Below, one piece after another: positions 24,214 to 34,220 of a stretch of 64,000 nt of DNA; the stretch's first letter is position 1; each line of letters begins with the position of its first letter. The stretch comes from Owenia fusiformis (Eukaryota > Annelida > Polychaeta > Sabellida > Oweniidae). Position numbers and translations under genes: made by a program. A model generated the notes under the pieces. That model searched no databases. It worked only from the letters and a program-made list of their open reading frames with translations, and was not told where the DNA came from. The stretch spans positions 25,795,985 through 25,859,984 of the forward strand of contig CAIIXF020000004.1 of NCBI GenBank assembly GCA_903813345.2, written 5' to 3'.

Positions 24214-24470
24214 GATGCTTTTATTTATTTATTTATGTTTATTTTATCCACCAGACTTGGTGTGTTTACATGTGTTATATAAAGTATTACATAAGGGGTT
24301 GAGATTATTATGTTACATACAATAATAAAAAAAACAATTAAAATGTTTATGTACAACCAATCCCTGGTGATGACGGACGTCAGGCTACCGCGTTGACGCC
24401 GTCAAGTTACTACTATCTGTTACATGCAATAAGAAAAACAAGTTCTCCACCTAAAATTATGGTTAACTAA

Positions 24471-27400
24471 TCAAAAATCTACATTTGGTCTTGCCTCATA
24501 CATTCCATAAATTGACAGAGCTATCTTAATATATTGATCCTCTGTCAGTACATTATTTTCGCCAAATAAAATCGGTAATAACACGTCATTCGGTGGGAGA
24601 GGGGTATCAAGGTACATCTGAATAAGAATATTCTCAATATCCTTTCGTTTTGCCTTATGCCCCGGACATTCTAGTACCATATGAACTAAATTCTCAATAG
24701 CTTCGCCACATACCAAGCATAGATCATTTATCTTGCCACCCGACCACCGTTTACAGTTAACCATGAGATTTCCTTCACCCGTTAATAATTTAACCATGGT
24801 TCTACATGGTTTAAGTAGCATGGGATTACATTTTGCTAGGGTCCACCATACAAGGGGATTTATCTCTTTTTGAACCATTCTGAATAAAGACAACTTTTCA
24901 AACAAAATACACTGTACTCTCCAATTGCTTAATTCCCGTTCATACACAACATTTTTCACACGTCTTTTCCATTGCAATTTTGGAATAGTTCCAACATTAA
25001 GCATTTCATATACATCACCCAGAAGTCCAAACGATCTAGCTATCTTAAGACAATCTCCAATTGGGGACAGTTTATGAAGGTTATAGTGCGTTGCAAAGGT
25101 TAATCTTACTATGACCAGTTTCTTATACACATTTGTGATAGGAAGTGCTAACAGCTGCCAAAGTAGCATCAGTTTACTAATGAAAATTCTACTTGATATT
25201 GAGTGCCACCCTAGTGTTGCTGTGCACGCGGGATTACAAGTTTTTGCTGAAATTCCTTGAATCTTTTTAGCAATTTCTCTATGCCCTCCTTCCAGTTTAC
25301 TCAATGCTTGCTCGTTCACAGAAATTAGTTCCAGGCCATATGTTAGAGATGGCATACATATCGACCAGTACAATCTTGAGGCAGTTAAGGGGTTCGTGGG
25401 GTTGTTGATCGTTGATGTCACACCAATATAGGCATTCATAGTACGCCTTCCTTTAGAGACGGCATTGTCTACATAGCTTAAATCTGATTTTGGTGTAAGG
25501 TGTAATCCTACATGCTGCATTGAATCAACTACCTGTAACTGTTTCCCCCCGAGTAGTAAGTGGGGTTTAGGCGGATCCCTTTGATTACTAAAAACGACTG
25601 TTTGGCATTTGTCTGGGTGATATTGGAATCTCCATTTAACACTGTATCGATACACCTTATCTAATAGTTGCTGCATTGATTTGGCATGATATGCAATTAA
25701 GACAGTATCATCTGCAAATGTGGGGCTTGTTGAGTTAATACAACATATAGTGCTACCAATGTTACATTTTTGTATTTCATTTAGTAATTCATTTGTAAAT
25801 CTGGCATACAATTCCATAGAATAAATTCCGCCCTGGTGGACCCCCTTTTCAACAACAAAAGGTTCAGACATGGGACAGTTTGGAGAAGCCTTAATTGTAC
25901 ATCTGTAGCCATTATATGATAATTTGATTAACCTCCATAACTTGCCATTAATACCTTGATTGTATAATTTATATAATAGACCATCGTGCCACACACTATC
26001 GAAGGCTTTTTTAATATCTAGTGACGTCACGATGACGTCATTGCCTAACTCAAGTCCATGGGATATAGCCTCTCTGGCTAGAAGTGACGTGTGTATGCTT
26101 GAGCATTTTGGAAGACCAACACCTTGCATTTCAGACTTGGGTTCAAGACAATTGCATTGTTCACTTCTTATCATCATTAACCGTTCCATTATTTTCATGT
26201 ATGACGTCATCAGTGTGATGCCCCTGTGGTGATCCTTATTTAAGGGATCTTTTACACCGCCTTTAAATAACGGAATCAAGACACCCAATTTGAAATTCTC
26301 AGGGATATGTTCCAAAGATATTATACAATTAAATAATTCTACAAGTACGTTTAAAACGATTGTACCTCCTTTGATTAAATGTTCTGAGCATATTTGGTCC
26401 CAACCAGGGGCTTTATTTTTTGAAAGCTTGGAAATAACCTTTTCAATTTCTGCTACAGAAACAGGTTGTTCGAATGCTAGATCATTGTTTAGAAAGCTTT
26501 CATGCTCCATTCTGGCGATATCATTATTAACATTTTGAAAAAACATATTATCATAGTCATCTTGATCACTTCCATGAGCAGACACCAATTTCATAAAATA
26601 AGATCTCCATTCATTTGTGACGTCGTTATCATCAGTCAATATAACTCCATCATCTGTTTTGATTGCAATATTCGGAGCTGATCGTGGCTTCCGTTTTTTA
26701 ACCAGATGCCAGAATTGGTTTAAAGATATTTCTTCTAGCTCGTCAATCTCCTTCTGACATCGGATTTCATAGTTTTGCTCACATTTTCTCAATTCCCGCC
26801 TAAAACATCTTTTTGCATCCTTATATGCTTCCCATTGAACATTTCCCGGAGAGCGCGGTTTTCCATGCATAATCCATTGATTCCACGTGGATTTCTTTTG
26901 AATTACTAGAGCTTTCAATGATTGATTCCAGTACGGTTTTAAATGTTTACAGTATTTGGTTTTAGGGAGAGTTTTATTTGCTGCCTCGTGAAATATCGAA
27001 GTTAGCAGATTAAAACAGTCGTCGATAAACCTTTTATCACGTAACTCACTCGATCTAGCTAGCACAGGCATAAGGCGCTCTTCTACTAAGCGATGAACTT
27101 CATTGGAATAATCATTTAAATGTTCTAAGGATGATTTTTTCCACGAGACTCGTTCTGTTTCATTCTTTTTAGCAGGTTTGTTTTTGAAAAAGACTTCTTG
27201 CTTTTGACAAACGGTTAATTTAATCGGGAGGTGGTCAGATAGGTTTAACATTTCATTATCAATAACATTCACGTTAACACATTGACCTATTGCATGTTCG
27301 GGTACTAAAAAATGGTCTATGTAGGATTGACCAGTGTAGTCTCGAAAAAATGTATAAACTGGTCCTGTACATTGTGGGAACATATCAATGGGAACGAGAT

Positions 27401-28031
27401 TTGTCCTTGTGCACATGTTGAGCAAATGAGTGCCATTTTGTGTGATTTCACCCGACCCTCTTGTTCCCACTGTATTCCCAAAATCTGCGTTAAAATCACC
27501 AGTGATAATTACATCGCCATCATTCTGCAATTCCTCGGTTATTATTTCAAGTCTATCTAAGACTTCTAGGAAATTTGCATTTTTACAATTTGCGTGAGGC
27601 ATATAAACACTAATTATGTGTAAGTCGCGACAGCCAGGCTGCAGAACCTTAATGACTATGTATCTATCACATCTGAATTTCTTTACATTTACAATATTCA
27701 AGTCTGGCGATTGTCTCCAGAAAATAGCAATTCCTCCATTCCCAATAATGTGACCTTGGTTTAAGGGATCAAGAGAGTTGCTACTTTCAGCAATGCATAC
27801 GAAATCTGGATGGGCTTTATTTAATACATTTAAGGCACCAGGGTAGAGCCAATGTTCACTCAAACATAGTATATCAGATTTGCACAGTAGGTTAAAAAGG
27901 TATGGGCTCGAGGCATTGAGCCCATTTGCATTCCAAGACGTTATAACAATGTTACGTGTTTCTGGCCCTGCCATGAACATAGGCCGTAACAACCGTGTTA
28001 CAAGGAACAGTACTAAAGTGACAAAAAGCAT
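24471..28031 (-). CDS. Retrotransposon ORF2: AP-type endonuclease and reverse transcriptase
   Basis: The product nicks target DNA and copies element RNA there (target-primed reverse transcription). The frame is open to 28265, but its first 78 codons overlap ORF1, so the first Met after the ORF1 stop (28031) is chosen; a second candidate is at 27974. The N-terminus has a hydrophobic stretch 'MLFVTLVLFLVT'. The endonuclease follows with 'SWNANGLN', 'LCLSEHW', 'GDFNADFG', 'YIDHFLVP' and 'LSDHLPI', that is, all the usual catalytic positions. The reverse transcriptase has 'PLFKGGVKDP', motif A 'TSLDIKKAFDSVWHD', motif B 'GVHQGGIYS' (Gly-Gly in place of the usual Gly-Cys) and motif C 'FADDTVL'. Near the C-terminus 'CLVCGEAIENLVHMVLECP' is a Cys-Cys-His-Cys motif. 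The stop lies at 24471-24473. No internal stops or frameshifts. Confidence 0.9.
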   Translation of the reverse strand: MLFVTLVLFLVTRLLRPMFMAGPETRNIVITSWNANGLNASSPYLFNLLCKSDILCLSEHWLYPGALNVLNKAHPDFVCIAESSNSLDPLNQGHIIGNGGIAIFWRQSPDLNIVNVKKFRCDRYIVIKVLQPGCRDLHIISVYMPHANCKNANFLEVLDRLEIITEELQNDGDVIITGDFNADFGNTVGTRGSGEITQNGTHLLNMCTRTNLVPIDMFPQCTGPVYTFFRDYTGQSYIDHFLVPEHAIGQCVNVNVIDNEMLNLSDHLPIKLTVCQKQEVFFKNKPAKKNETERVSWKKSSLEHLNDYSNEVHRLVEERLMPVLARSSELRDKRFIDDCFNLLTSIFHEAANKTLPKTKYCKHLKPYWNQSLKALVIQKKSTWNQWIMHGKPRSPGNVQWEAYKDAKRCFRRELRKCEQNYEIRCQKEIDELEEISLNQFWHLVKKRKPRSAPNIAIKTDDGVILTDDNDVTNEWRSYFMKLVSAHGSDQDDYDNMFFQNVNNDIARMEHESFLNNDLAFEQPVSVAEIEKVISKLSKNKAPGWDQICSEHLIKGGTIVLNVLVELFNCIISLEHIPENFKLGVLIPLFKGGVKDPLNKDHHRGITLMTSYMKIMERLMMIRSEQCNCLEPKSEMQGVGLPKCSSIHTSLLAREAISHGLELGNDVIVTSLDIKKAFDSVWHDGLLYKLYNQGINGKLWRLIKLSYNGYRCTIKASPNCPMSEPFVVEKGVHQGGIYSMELYARFTNELLNEIQKCNIGSTICCINSTSPTFADDTVLIAYHAKSMQQLLDKVYRYSVKWRFQYHPDKCQTVVFSNQRDPPKPHLLLGGKQLQVVDSMQHVGLHLTPKSDLSYVDNAVSKGRRTMNAYIGVTSTINNPTNPLTASRLYWSICMPSLTYGLELISVNEQALSKLEGGHREIAKKIQGISAKTCNPACTATLGWHSISSRIFISKLMLLWQLLALPITNVYKKLVIVRLTFATHYNLHKLSPIGDCLKIARSFGLLGDVYEMLNVGTIPKLQWKRRVKNVVYERELSNWRVQCILFEKLSLFRMVQKEINPLVWWTLAKCNPMLLKPCRTMVKLLTGEGNLMVNCKRWSGGKINDLCLVCGEAIENLVHMVLECPGHKAKRKDIENILIQMYLDTPLPPNDVLLPILFGENNVLTEDQYIKIALSIYGMYEARPNVDF

Positions 28032-28062
28032 CACAAATGTTACCTGACTTGAGTTGTAAAAA

Positions 28063-29619
28063 TTAATATGAACAGTTATTCTCTGTTGCTCGCAGAGAGT
28101 ATTTATGTAATCGTGACTCGTAATTTTTAGTAGAGTCGCGTATGTCACTATAGTAGGCATCGTCGTTGTTAATGTAATCTTCATCATATGCATATGAGCT
28201 TGGGTCCTGTTCGTCACGATATCTGTTTGACCTGTATGTGATGTGGGGAGGGATGCGTTTTCCACGTGAGCTCGGTTTATATTCCCACGGACGGCACGTT
28301 ACAGGATGTGGCCATGCATCAGATTCTATCGCCTTGTTGGCTGCAGATTGGGGAACTATGAGTTTTATCCCTACGCGAATCGTCGAATATTTATTTCGCA
28401 CAACATACATTTTCGTGACGTTTATGCCAATGTTTGATTTGATGTGTTCCCTAACGAGGTCTTCAATTTCACTATCCGTGTCACCATATTCAACCCCTAC
28501 ATTTTCCAAATATAGGGTCTGAGTTTTTTCATACGCGATTCCTTTAAGTGTGCGAGTTTTGGATGTGATGAGCGTTTTAGCGTTAGATGTGCTTCTTTGT
28601 TTCAAATGCCCTAAGGATTGAAGATTAACTTGTCGCCTTTCACCAAATCTTGTAACAGAGTCTTTCCGGTTCCGTCCTCGTTCTACGAGCGTGAACCCTT
28701 CATCATCATTGGGAACCGTGTCATTGGGTACTTGAGCAGGTTTATGGGTTTCATTAACAGATGACTTTGAAGAGGAAATAGGACCTATGGGTTTGTCATT
28801 TTTTGAACACTCTGTATTTGAGCCAGTTTCATTGTTATTGTTTTTTTCGGGTTTGTTATTGTTTGTTTCAAGTGCAGTTTCTCTTCCAGCTGATTTCTTT
28901 GTTATTACATTAGCATACGTCTGGACGGGCTCGGAATTGGCTCTAGGTCGCGTATTTGACTGTGAGAGTGGCTTATTACCCGAAACAGAGTCCAAACTAA
29001 TTGGCATTTTTCCGTACCGTGGGCTTAGGGACATACATGTGTGTTGACCCAATTCAATTTTTAACTTGTTTACCGTTATATTCAGTCTATCAATTTCCAC
29101 TTGATGATCCCTTTTTATCTCTTTTAACTGCTTGCGCATTTCAACCACTTCAGCAGTTAATTCAATAACCTTAAGATTCGTGCCCATTTCAAGCGCATTT
29201 GGCGGGGGTTGAGCTTTTCTCTTTAACTCTGGAATATGGCTTGCTTGAGAGGTGACGTTCCTGGGAAACGATTCAGTATAATCCATTTTATAGCAATAGA
29301 GGTCATAAATGTCATTTGCTAAACTAACATTTTTTCTTTCACCGGTGCGTTTTCTAGGTTTAACCTCTTCAATTTGATCATAGCCTCTTGCGGCAATTGG
29401 CCCGTATTCTTTCGTGCATTGTAACGACAGCTTCAACTTCGCAAGATCAAACAACAAATTCCTGGATTCATTTAACAAAGTTTCATCAATATCTAGCACT
29501 AGTTGTTCCGTAACCTCATGTCTTGGCATACAGTCAGTATTAGACAAGATACGAACCACGCAAATATCTAAGTCACTTATTGCTTCATGGGATACGTGGG
29601 CTCCATTTACGGACGCCAT
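28063..29619 (-). CDS. Retrotransposon ORF1: RNA-binding protein with coiled coil
   Basis: 518 aa. Residues ~150-190 ('VIELTAEVVEMRKQLKEIK', 'IDRLNITVNKLKIEL') have heptad spacing and predict a trimer- or dimer-forming coiled coil. The middle is rich in Asn, Ser, Thr and Lys and probably disordered. Residues ~360-440 ('TQTLYLENVGVEYGDTDSEI', 'GINVTKMYVVRNKYSTIRVG', 'DAWPHPVTCRPWEYK') resemble the RRM-like domain of invertebrate LINE ORF1 proteins. The C-terminus is rich in Arg, Tyr and Asp. No CCHC knuckle is seen. ORF1 proteins bind element RNA and act as nucleic-acid chaperones. ORF1 ends 32 bp before the proposed ORF2 start, so ORF2 is probably translated by reinitiation or a similar mechanism. 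Confidence 0.8.
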   Translation of the reverse strand: MASVNGAHVSHEAISDLDICVVRILSNTDCMPRHEVTEQLVLDIDETLLNESRNLLFDLAKLKLSLQCTKEYGPIAARGYDQIEEVKPRKRTGERKNVSLANDIYDLYCYKMDYTESFPRNVTSQASHIPELKRKAQPPPNALEMGTNLKVIELTAEVVEMRKQLKEIKRDHQVEIDRLNITVNKLKIELGQHTCMSLSPRYGKMPISLDSVSGNKPLSQSNTRPRANSEPVQTYANVITKKSAGRETALETNNNKPEKNNNNETGSNTECSKNDKPIGPISSSKSSVNETHKPAQVPNDTVPNDDEGFTLVERGRNRKDSVTRFGERRQVNLQSLGHLKQRSTSNAKTLITSKTRTLKGIAYEKTQTLYLENVGVEYGDTDSEIEDLVREHIKSNIGINVTKMYVVRNKYSTIRVGIKLIVPQSAANKAIESDAWPHPVTCRPWEYKPSSRGKRIPPHITYRSNRYRDEQDPSSYAYDEDYINNDDAYYSDIRDSTKNYESRLHKYSLRATENNCSY

Positions 29620-29833
29620 CTTGTTTTCAAGAGTAAAGGATAACTTACAGTTTTATCACCTTCGAAAAACGACGATAATCCATGTTTTGTCATAAGATAT
29701 CGGTAGTCCTGTTAATCCATGGATGTTCATGAATAAGTACATTCATACAAAAGACGTTTACATGTCCACGTTATTTAGATAATCGACTTTTTTGTGGGAG
29801 CCTTTGTTATAAAAAACAACAATATCAACTGCC

Positions 29834-29859
29834 ATCTATCTATCTATCTATCTATCTAT
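29834..29859. repeat. (CTAT)6 microsatellite at the 5' junction of the retrotransposon
   Basis: Six uninterrupted CTAT units lie between the element 5' end and the satellite flank. Confidence 0.9.
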
Positions 29860-30480
29860 TTTGAAAACAAATTTGGTCAATTTTGAGCAAGTTGAAAATA
29901 TACCTTTTTTTTTACCTTGAGAAGGTCATTGAAAATCAAATCTTTCTTGACCTTGAGAAGGTTATTGAAGAACAAACCTCAAATCTAAAGACAGATTTGA
30001 ACTTTTGAGAAGTTGCAAATTATTTTGAAAAAATTGGTCAATTTGAGGCAAATTGAAAAAGATCCCTTGACCTTTTTACATGATTAGGAAAAAAGATTGG
30101 TCAATTTGAAGCAAGATGAAAAATACCTTTTTGAGCTTTTCTGACCTTGAGAAGGTCATTGGAGGTCCAATCGTTTTTGACTTTGGGAGCAGAAAGTTGA
30201 GAAAATACCTTCTGACCTTTTAAATGATTTTCTAAATTAAGGAAGGCATTGAATGTCAAATCTAAAATCTAGAGTCAGATTAGACATTCTGAAAAAATTG
30301 TAGCTATTTTTGATAAAAAATTGGTTGATTCTAAGCAAGTTGAAAAATGACCTTTTTGACCTTTTTTCACATTGAGAAGGTCTTTGAAGGTAAAATCTTA
30401 AGTCTTAGTTAGATTTCAACTTCTGAAAACTTGTAGATGATTTTGAAAAAAAATTAAGTCCGTTTAAACAGTATTTGTTG
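29860..30480. repeat. 'GGTCA' satellite, degenerate units
   Basis: Diverged copies of 'TTGACCTTGAGAAGGTCATT', 'TTGGTCAATTTGAAGCAAG' and 'CAAATCTAAAATCTAGAGTC' repeat at irregular spacing. It continues the unit split at 24213, and is related to the regular array at 59744-62760. Confidence 0.75.
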
Positions 30481-30775
30481 TTATTTACAGACGCCGATCG
30501 CCAATCGCCACCCGTCAATCGCCAATCGCAGTCATAAATAATTGAGACCATAACAATATGTCACCACCTTTTTGTTAGTGGTGACATAATAACTGCATTG
30601 CATTATATAGCCAATAACTCACCCAAGGTCTTCCTTAAATAGTTGTCATCTTTACTCTACAGATTGAAATTGACCCTTGCAAAAAGTTTCACTAAAATGT
30701 TATTTTGGTGATTTCGTATCTTTAGGTGATTTTATTGAAAATTGCAAAGCATGGAAACAATTTAAACCTAAAGTA
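30481..30775. other. No gene; short CGCCAATCGC repeats
   Basis: The word CCAATCGC(C/A) occurs three times at 30500-30530. The rest is AT-rich, without features. Confidence 0.4.
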
Positions 30776-31065
30776 GCGGTCACACTAGCCGTGTAGGCTC
30801 ACCGTTCGCCACCGTTTGGCTAATTATGGCCAGACGGCGACGGCCGCATTGTTTTTATACATTTTTGACCGGGACTATACCGTTCTATTCCGGGTCTGTA
30901 CCGGCTTCTCATCGGCCTAGTACCGGACTTACCGTGATTCAGAATTCTTGCTTACCGTTCTCGCCGTGTTCTCAACTGGCGCATACCATCCCCTCACCAG
31001 GTTTTCACCGGCCGGAACGCCTGGATATCGGCCGAACCGCCTTGATGGCGTCATGCAAACGCTCA
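30776..31065. repeat. GC-rich fold-back-like segment
   Basis: It starts AGCGGTCACACTAGCCGTGT and is rich in CCG/CGG words (ACCGTT, CCGGAC, CCGGCCGG), a style shared with the GC-rich TIR elements at 5505-5954 and 18007-19842. A right terminus is not clear. The open frame 30826-31122 spans it, but its translation has no recognisable domain. Confidence 0.35.
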
Positions 31066-31154
31066 CAATATTTAACTCACTTTTTGGTATGTATGCTCAA
31101 CCATCCACGTGTTCAAAGCTAAATGATTGATATAATTAATTTGCTTATACTCCA

Positions 31155-31305
31155 GGCCCGTAGCCAGGATTTGCCAAGGGGGGGTTCATTTTTCAAAAAT
31201 TTCCAGGGGGGTTCACATTTGACAATTTTGGCCCAAATATGGCTAAAATCACTTGAGAAGTGCTCAAAATGATGAAAAACTGCATGATTTTAAAAGAATT
31301 TTTGG
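31155..31305. mobile_element. MITE fragment with GGCCCGTAGCCAGGA end
   Basis: The left end GGCCCGTAGCCAGGATTTGC is followed by G-rich and 'TTCAAAAATTTCCAGGGGGG' stretches and 'GAAAAACTGCATGATTTTAA'. The same order is seen in the complete copy at 56205-56405. The right end is lost where the CCCGGGG arm fragment begins (31310). Confidence 0.6.
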
Positions 31306-31309
31306 TAAC

Positions 31310-31600
31310 ACTACGTTATTTCTAAAGGATAAATGTCAAATATTACATTTGTTTTTGCGAGACCTCATCGGGGACCTCATCAACTTTGAATAAATGTTTC
31401 ATCTTTCCCCTTGGAGCCCCTGGGTTTGAGACCAATCATAATACATTGTACATCTGCTAAATTACCGCTAGTGACAAATCGAATGATTGTATTTTAATTT
31501 TCACTTTACAAATATTACATAGTACATTCCTCGTGTTACAACAAAGACATATAAAACTGTTTTATATGTCTGGTTACAAAGACAATGGAGTATGATGCAC
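31310..31600 (+). mobile_element. Plus-strand fragment of the CCCGGGG right arm
   Basis: It matches copy I at about 7980-8270, with 'GAGACCTCATCGGGGACCTC' and 'CTTGGAGCCCCTGGGTTTGA'. It is joined head-on to the inverted copy III end at 31603, and the same sequence reappears inverted at 32020-32310. The two therefore form a large imperfect palindrome. Confidence 0.65.
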
Positions 31601-33044
31601 ATATGTGGACCTTATTTACAAAAGGTGGAGTGGAGTGTAGTACCAAGTCTGGTCAATAGAGGGAACATTAATCTGTCCCCGGGAGGATTTTCCCCGGGAA
31701 TGTTACTATAGGTGAGTAGTGTAATCAACAAACGGCGCCCTTTTCAATCCCATCATGCATGTCTTACTTCAAATATATACGTTTTCTGATTGGTGAATTT
31801 CTACTTGGGAATGCACCTAATTAGTTTTGGCATGCAGCTCAATTCGATATCAAGGAAATTGTAATCGAGCTAATTTGTGCGTCCCTCGGTTAGCTAACAG
31901 CAATCAAGACCATCTGTACACCCCAGCAATATTTTGGTTGATGGATAAATGAGAAATACGTTTTTATATGTGAAGTGACTATAGGATTGATAAACCTGGT
32001 AACATGAAACTGCATCATATTCAATTGTCTTTGTAACCAGACATATAAAACAGTTTTATATGTCTTTGTTGTAACATGAGGAATGTATGTAATATTTGTA
32101 AAGTGAAAATTAAAATACAATCATTCAATTTGTCACTCGCGGTAATTTAGAAGATGTACAATGTATTATGATTGGTCTCAAACCCAGGGGCTCCAAGGGG
32201 GAAAATGAAACTTTTATTCAAAGTTGATGAGGTCCCCGATGAGGTCTCGCAAAAACAATGTAATATTTGACATTTATCCTTTAGAAATAACGTAGTGTCA
32301 CTACTTGGTGTTACTATAGCTGTACCATCGATTCTGTGAATAAGGTACGAATGAAATTGTGGTCCAATGCATTATTTTAAGGGATTGAGTACCTCTGAGC
32401 AATGTTACACTCCCAGGGTTGCAATCGCATTCAATTTTCAACATTTGCAAAAGCAAAAAGGGAACGCCGCATATGATATATCTCATGCGTCGGACAAGAA
32501 TATCGTCTGGTTCCAGTGAAGATGACCCATTGACGTATAATCTACGGGGCGGTCCAGATAAAATCAAGAGGGGCAAACCGATGAAAAAAATTATTGGCCT
32601 CTGTACTAGATCCGATCATTGGGTTATTAGCCGAACGGACAATTACAAATGAACGGGTATTTTGAAAAAAGTACAGGCGAATGGACACCTTTTCTATAAT
32701 TTATTTTAACATTTGTTTTTAAAAAGGATACATTATTTTTCAATATCATACATCCCTCTATAGGTTTGACAGCCTTAACTCCCCAACGTTTTTTTTTATT
32801 TTCTGCACCTCCGAACTGTCCCAATATTCTCGAAGAAGATATCAATTTTGTGTTCCATAAAGTTAAATTCAATTTTCTCTTTATTAACTTATATTTTGTT
32901 AGAACTTCGGATGGATGCATATTCTGTAGGTTACATGATTTGTGGCAATTTCCCACTTATTGTAAATGGCGAAAACTTAGAAAAGTGAGGAATTGGACAT
33001 CTGCAGCCCTACATATATTTTTTTCTCTTCACAATTCAAACATG

Positions 33045-34220
33045 TGTAGCGACCCTGGGTTGGCTACCCTTGCAAATGCCAACCTTATTCCCAGTCTCGC
33101 TACTTCCCTTCCGCTCCAGAGCGCGAATACTTCCGCTGCAGGGTCAGGGTAATAGTTGCTTGAGCTATATAGTTTTTGTATCGGGACAACTATTTTGCAA
33201 GGGTTTTTTAATGTAAAGCATTTTGTGAGGTAACTACTTTTTGTAAGGGTTTATCTCGCGAGAAGTTTCGCGAGAAGAGAGTTGGCGCCATATTTTTCCC
33301 CACGAGGAAGTTTTGATTTAAATTGCGATGTTTTAGATTCGTTTTTCGACACTTGATCGGGCCTGATCAATCGTCATGGCAGCCAGGGAGATGGAGAGAG
33401 TGGCCGCAAGATTGAGGTTGTATTTTTATATTTGAACTCCACTGCAGTGCTGAGCATACTTGTAGAAATATTGTGAATCATTTTCAGTTTATTTTGTCTT
33501 TGACTTTTGAGAGTCATCTGAGTTTGACATTGGATTTGATTGGGTTATTTGTAACAGTTGATCTACTGTGATTGATTTTCTTTGAGAGAATTATGTAATT
33601 TTTGGCTGGAAGATCTGGCCTAGTTTTGATATGCTCAGCGCGCAGGTGAGATTTTTCACAGCGCCACCTTTTGACTATCGCTTTACTTAAAGCTCGATGT
33701 TGTTTTAATTGTAAGCGCTCATATAGCCGCCATCTTACTTAAGTCATTTGTAATCTTTCTGCCATGTAATTTCCTATGATTTCATTTGATAGATAAAACT
33801 GATGTAAAACCAAATCTCATTATTTATTTACAATTAAACTTTAAAACTTTACTTGATTTGTTGTGTTAATTGTTTGTAGTCATTGATTGATGGTTTAGAT
33901 GGAATAACAGTAAAATGGCCCTATAATTAACTTCTGATATCTTCCTAACTTCATTCATATTTGTTCAATTAGTGTTTCCAACTTTTGTGTCTATTCATAG
34001 ATGGCAGCACTTTACAGATAGTCAAGCAATCAATCTCTTTCAGCTCAAATCCGATTCACTACGTGCTTTGACCGGTCAGCTTACCACGCTACCATTTGTT
34101 TGCTCGTTCGGTCCAGTTTGTTTGTTTGTTTGTACGGGTTGCTTTGTTGTAGGATTGGTTAATTGATTGATTGGGCAGCCCGTACGTGGCAGTTTCGGGA
34201 TTAAGACCGGAGCTGTTACA
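33045..34220 (+). repeat. 5' LTR (1176 bp)
   Basis: It starts TGTAGCGACC and ends CTGTTACA. It contains the inverted word CTCGCGAGAAGTTTCGCGAG at ~33253 and a short initiating frame at 33375 (ATGGCAGCCAGGGAG...) with a possible splice donor (GAG|GTTGTA) near 33417. The 64-codon frame at 33972-34166 recurs identically in the other LTR and is not a gene. Confidence 0.9.

Larger units (their letters stand above)
24214..29836 (-). mobile_element. Full-length two-ORF non-LTR retrotransposon (Jockey/CR1/L2 group)
   Basis: On the minus strand it has a ~215-bp 5' UTR, ORF1 (518 aa), ORF2 (~1,186 aa) and a short 3' UTR, ending in an (AAATA)n-type tail (complement of 24214-24236). The same satellite unit resumes on both sides, so the boundaries are well placed. 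A (CTAT)6 microsatellite sits at the 5' junction (29834-29859). ORF1 and ORF2 are unbroken with recognisable catalytic residues, so the copy could be active or recently so. The clade within the group is not resolved by eye. Confidence 0.88.

Noticed and set aside
33972-34166. 64-codon frame repeated exactly at 36624-36818
   Set aside because: It lies inside the two near-identical LTRs, so identity reflects LTR duplication rather than coding constraint. No known domain.
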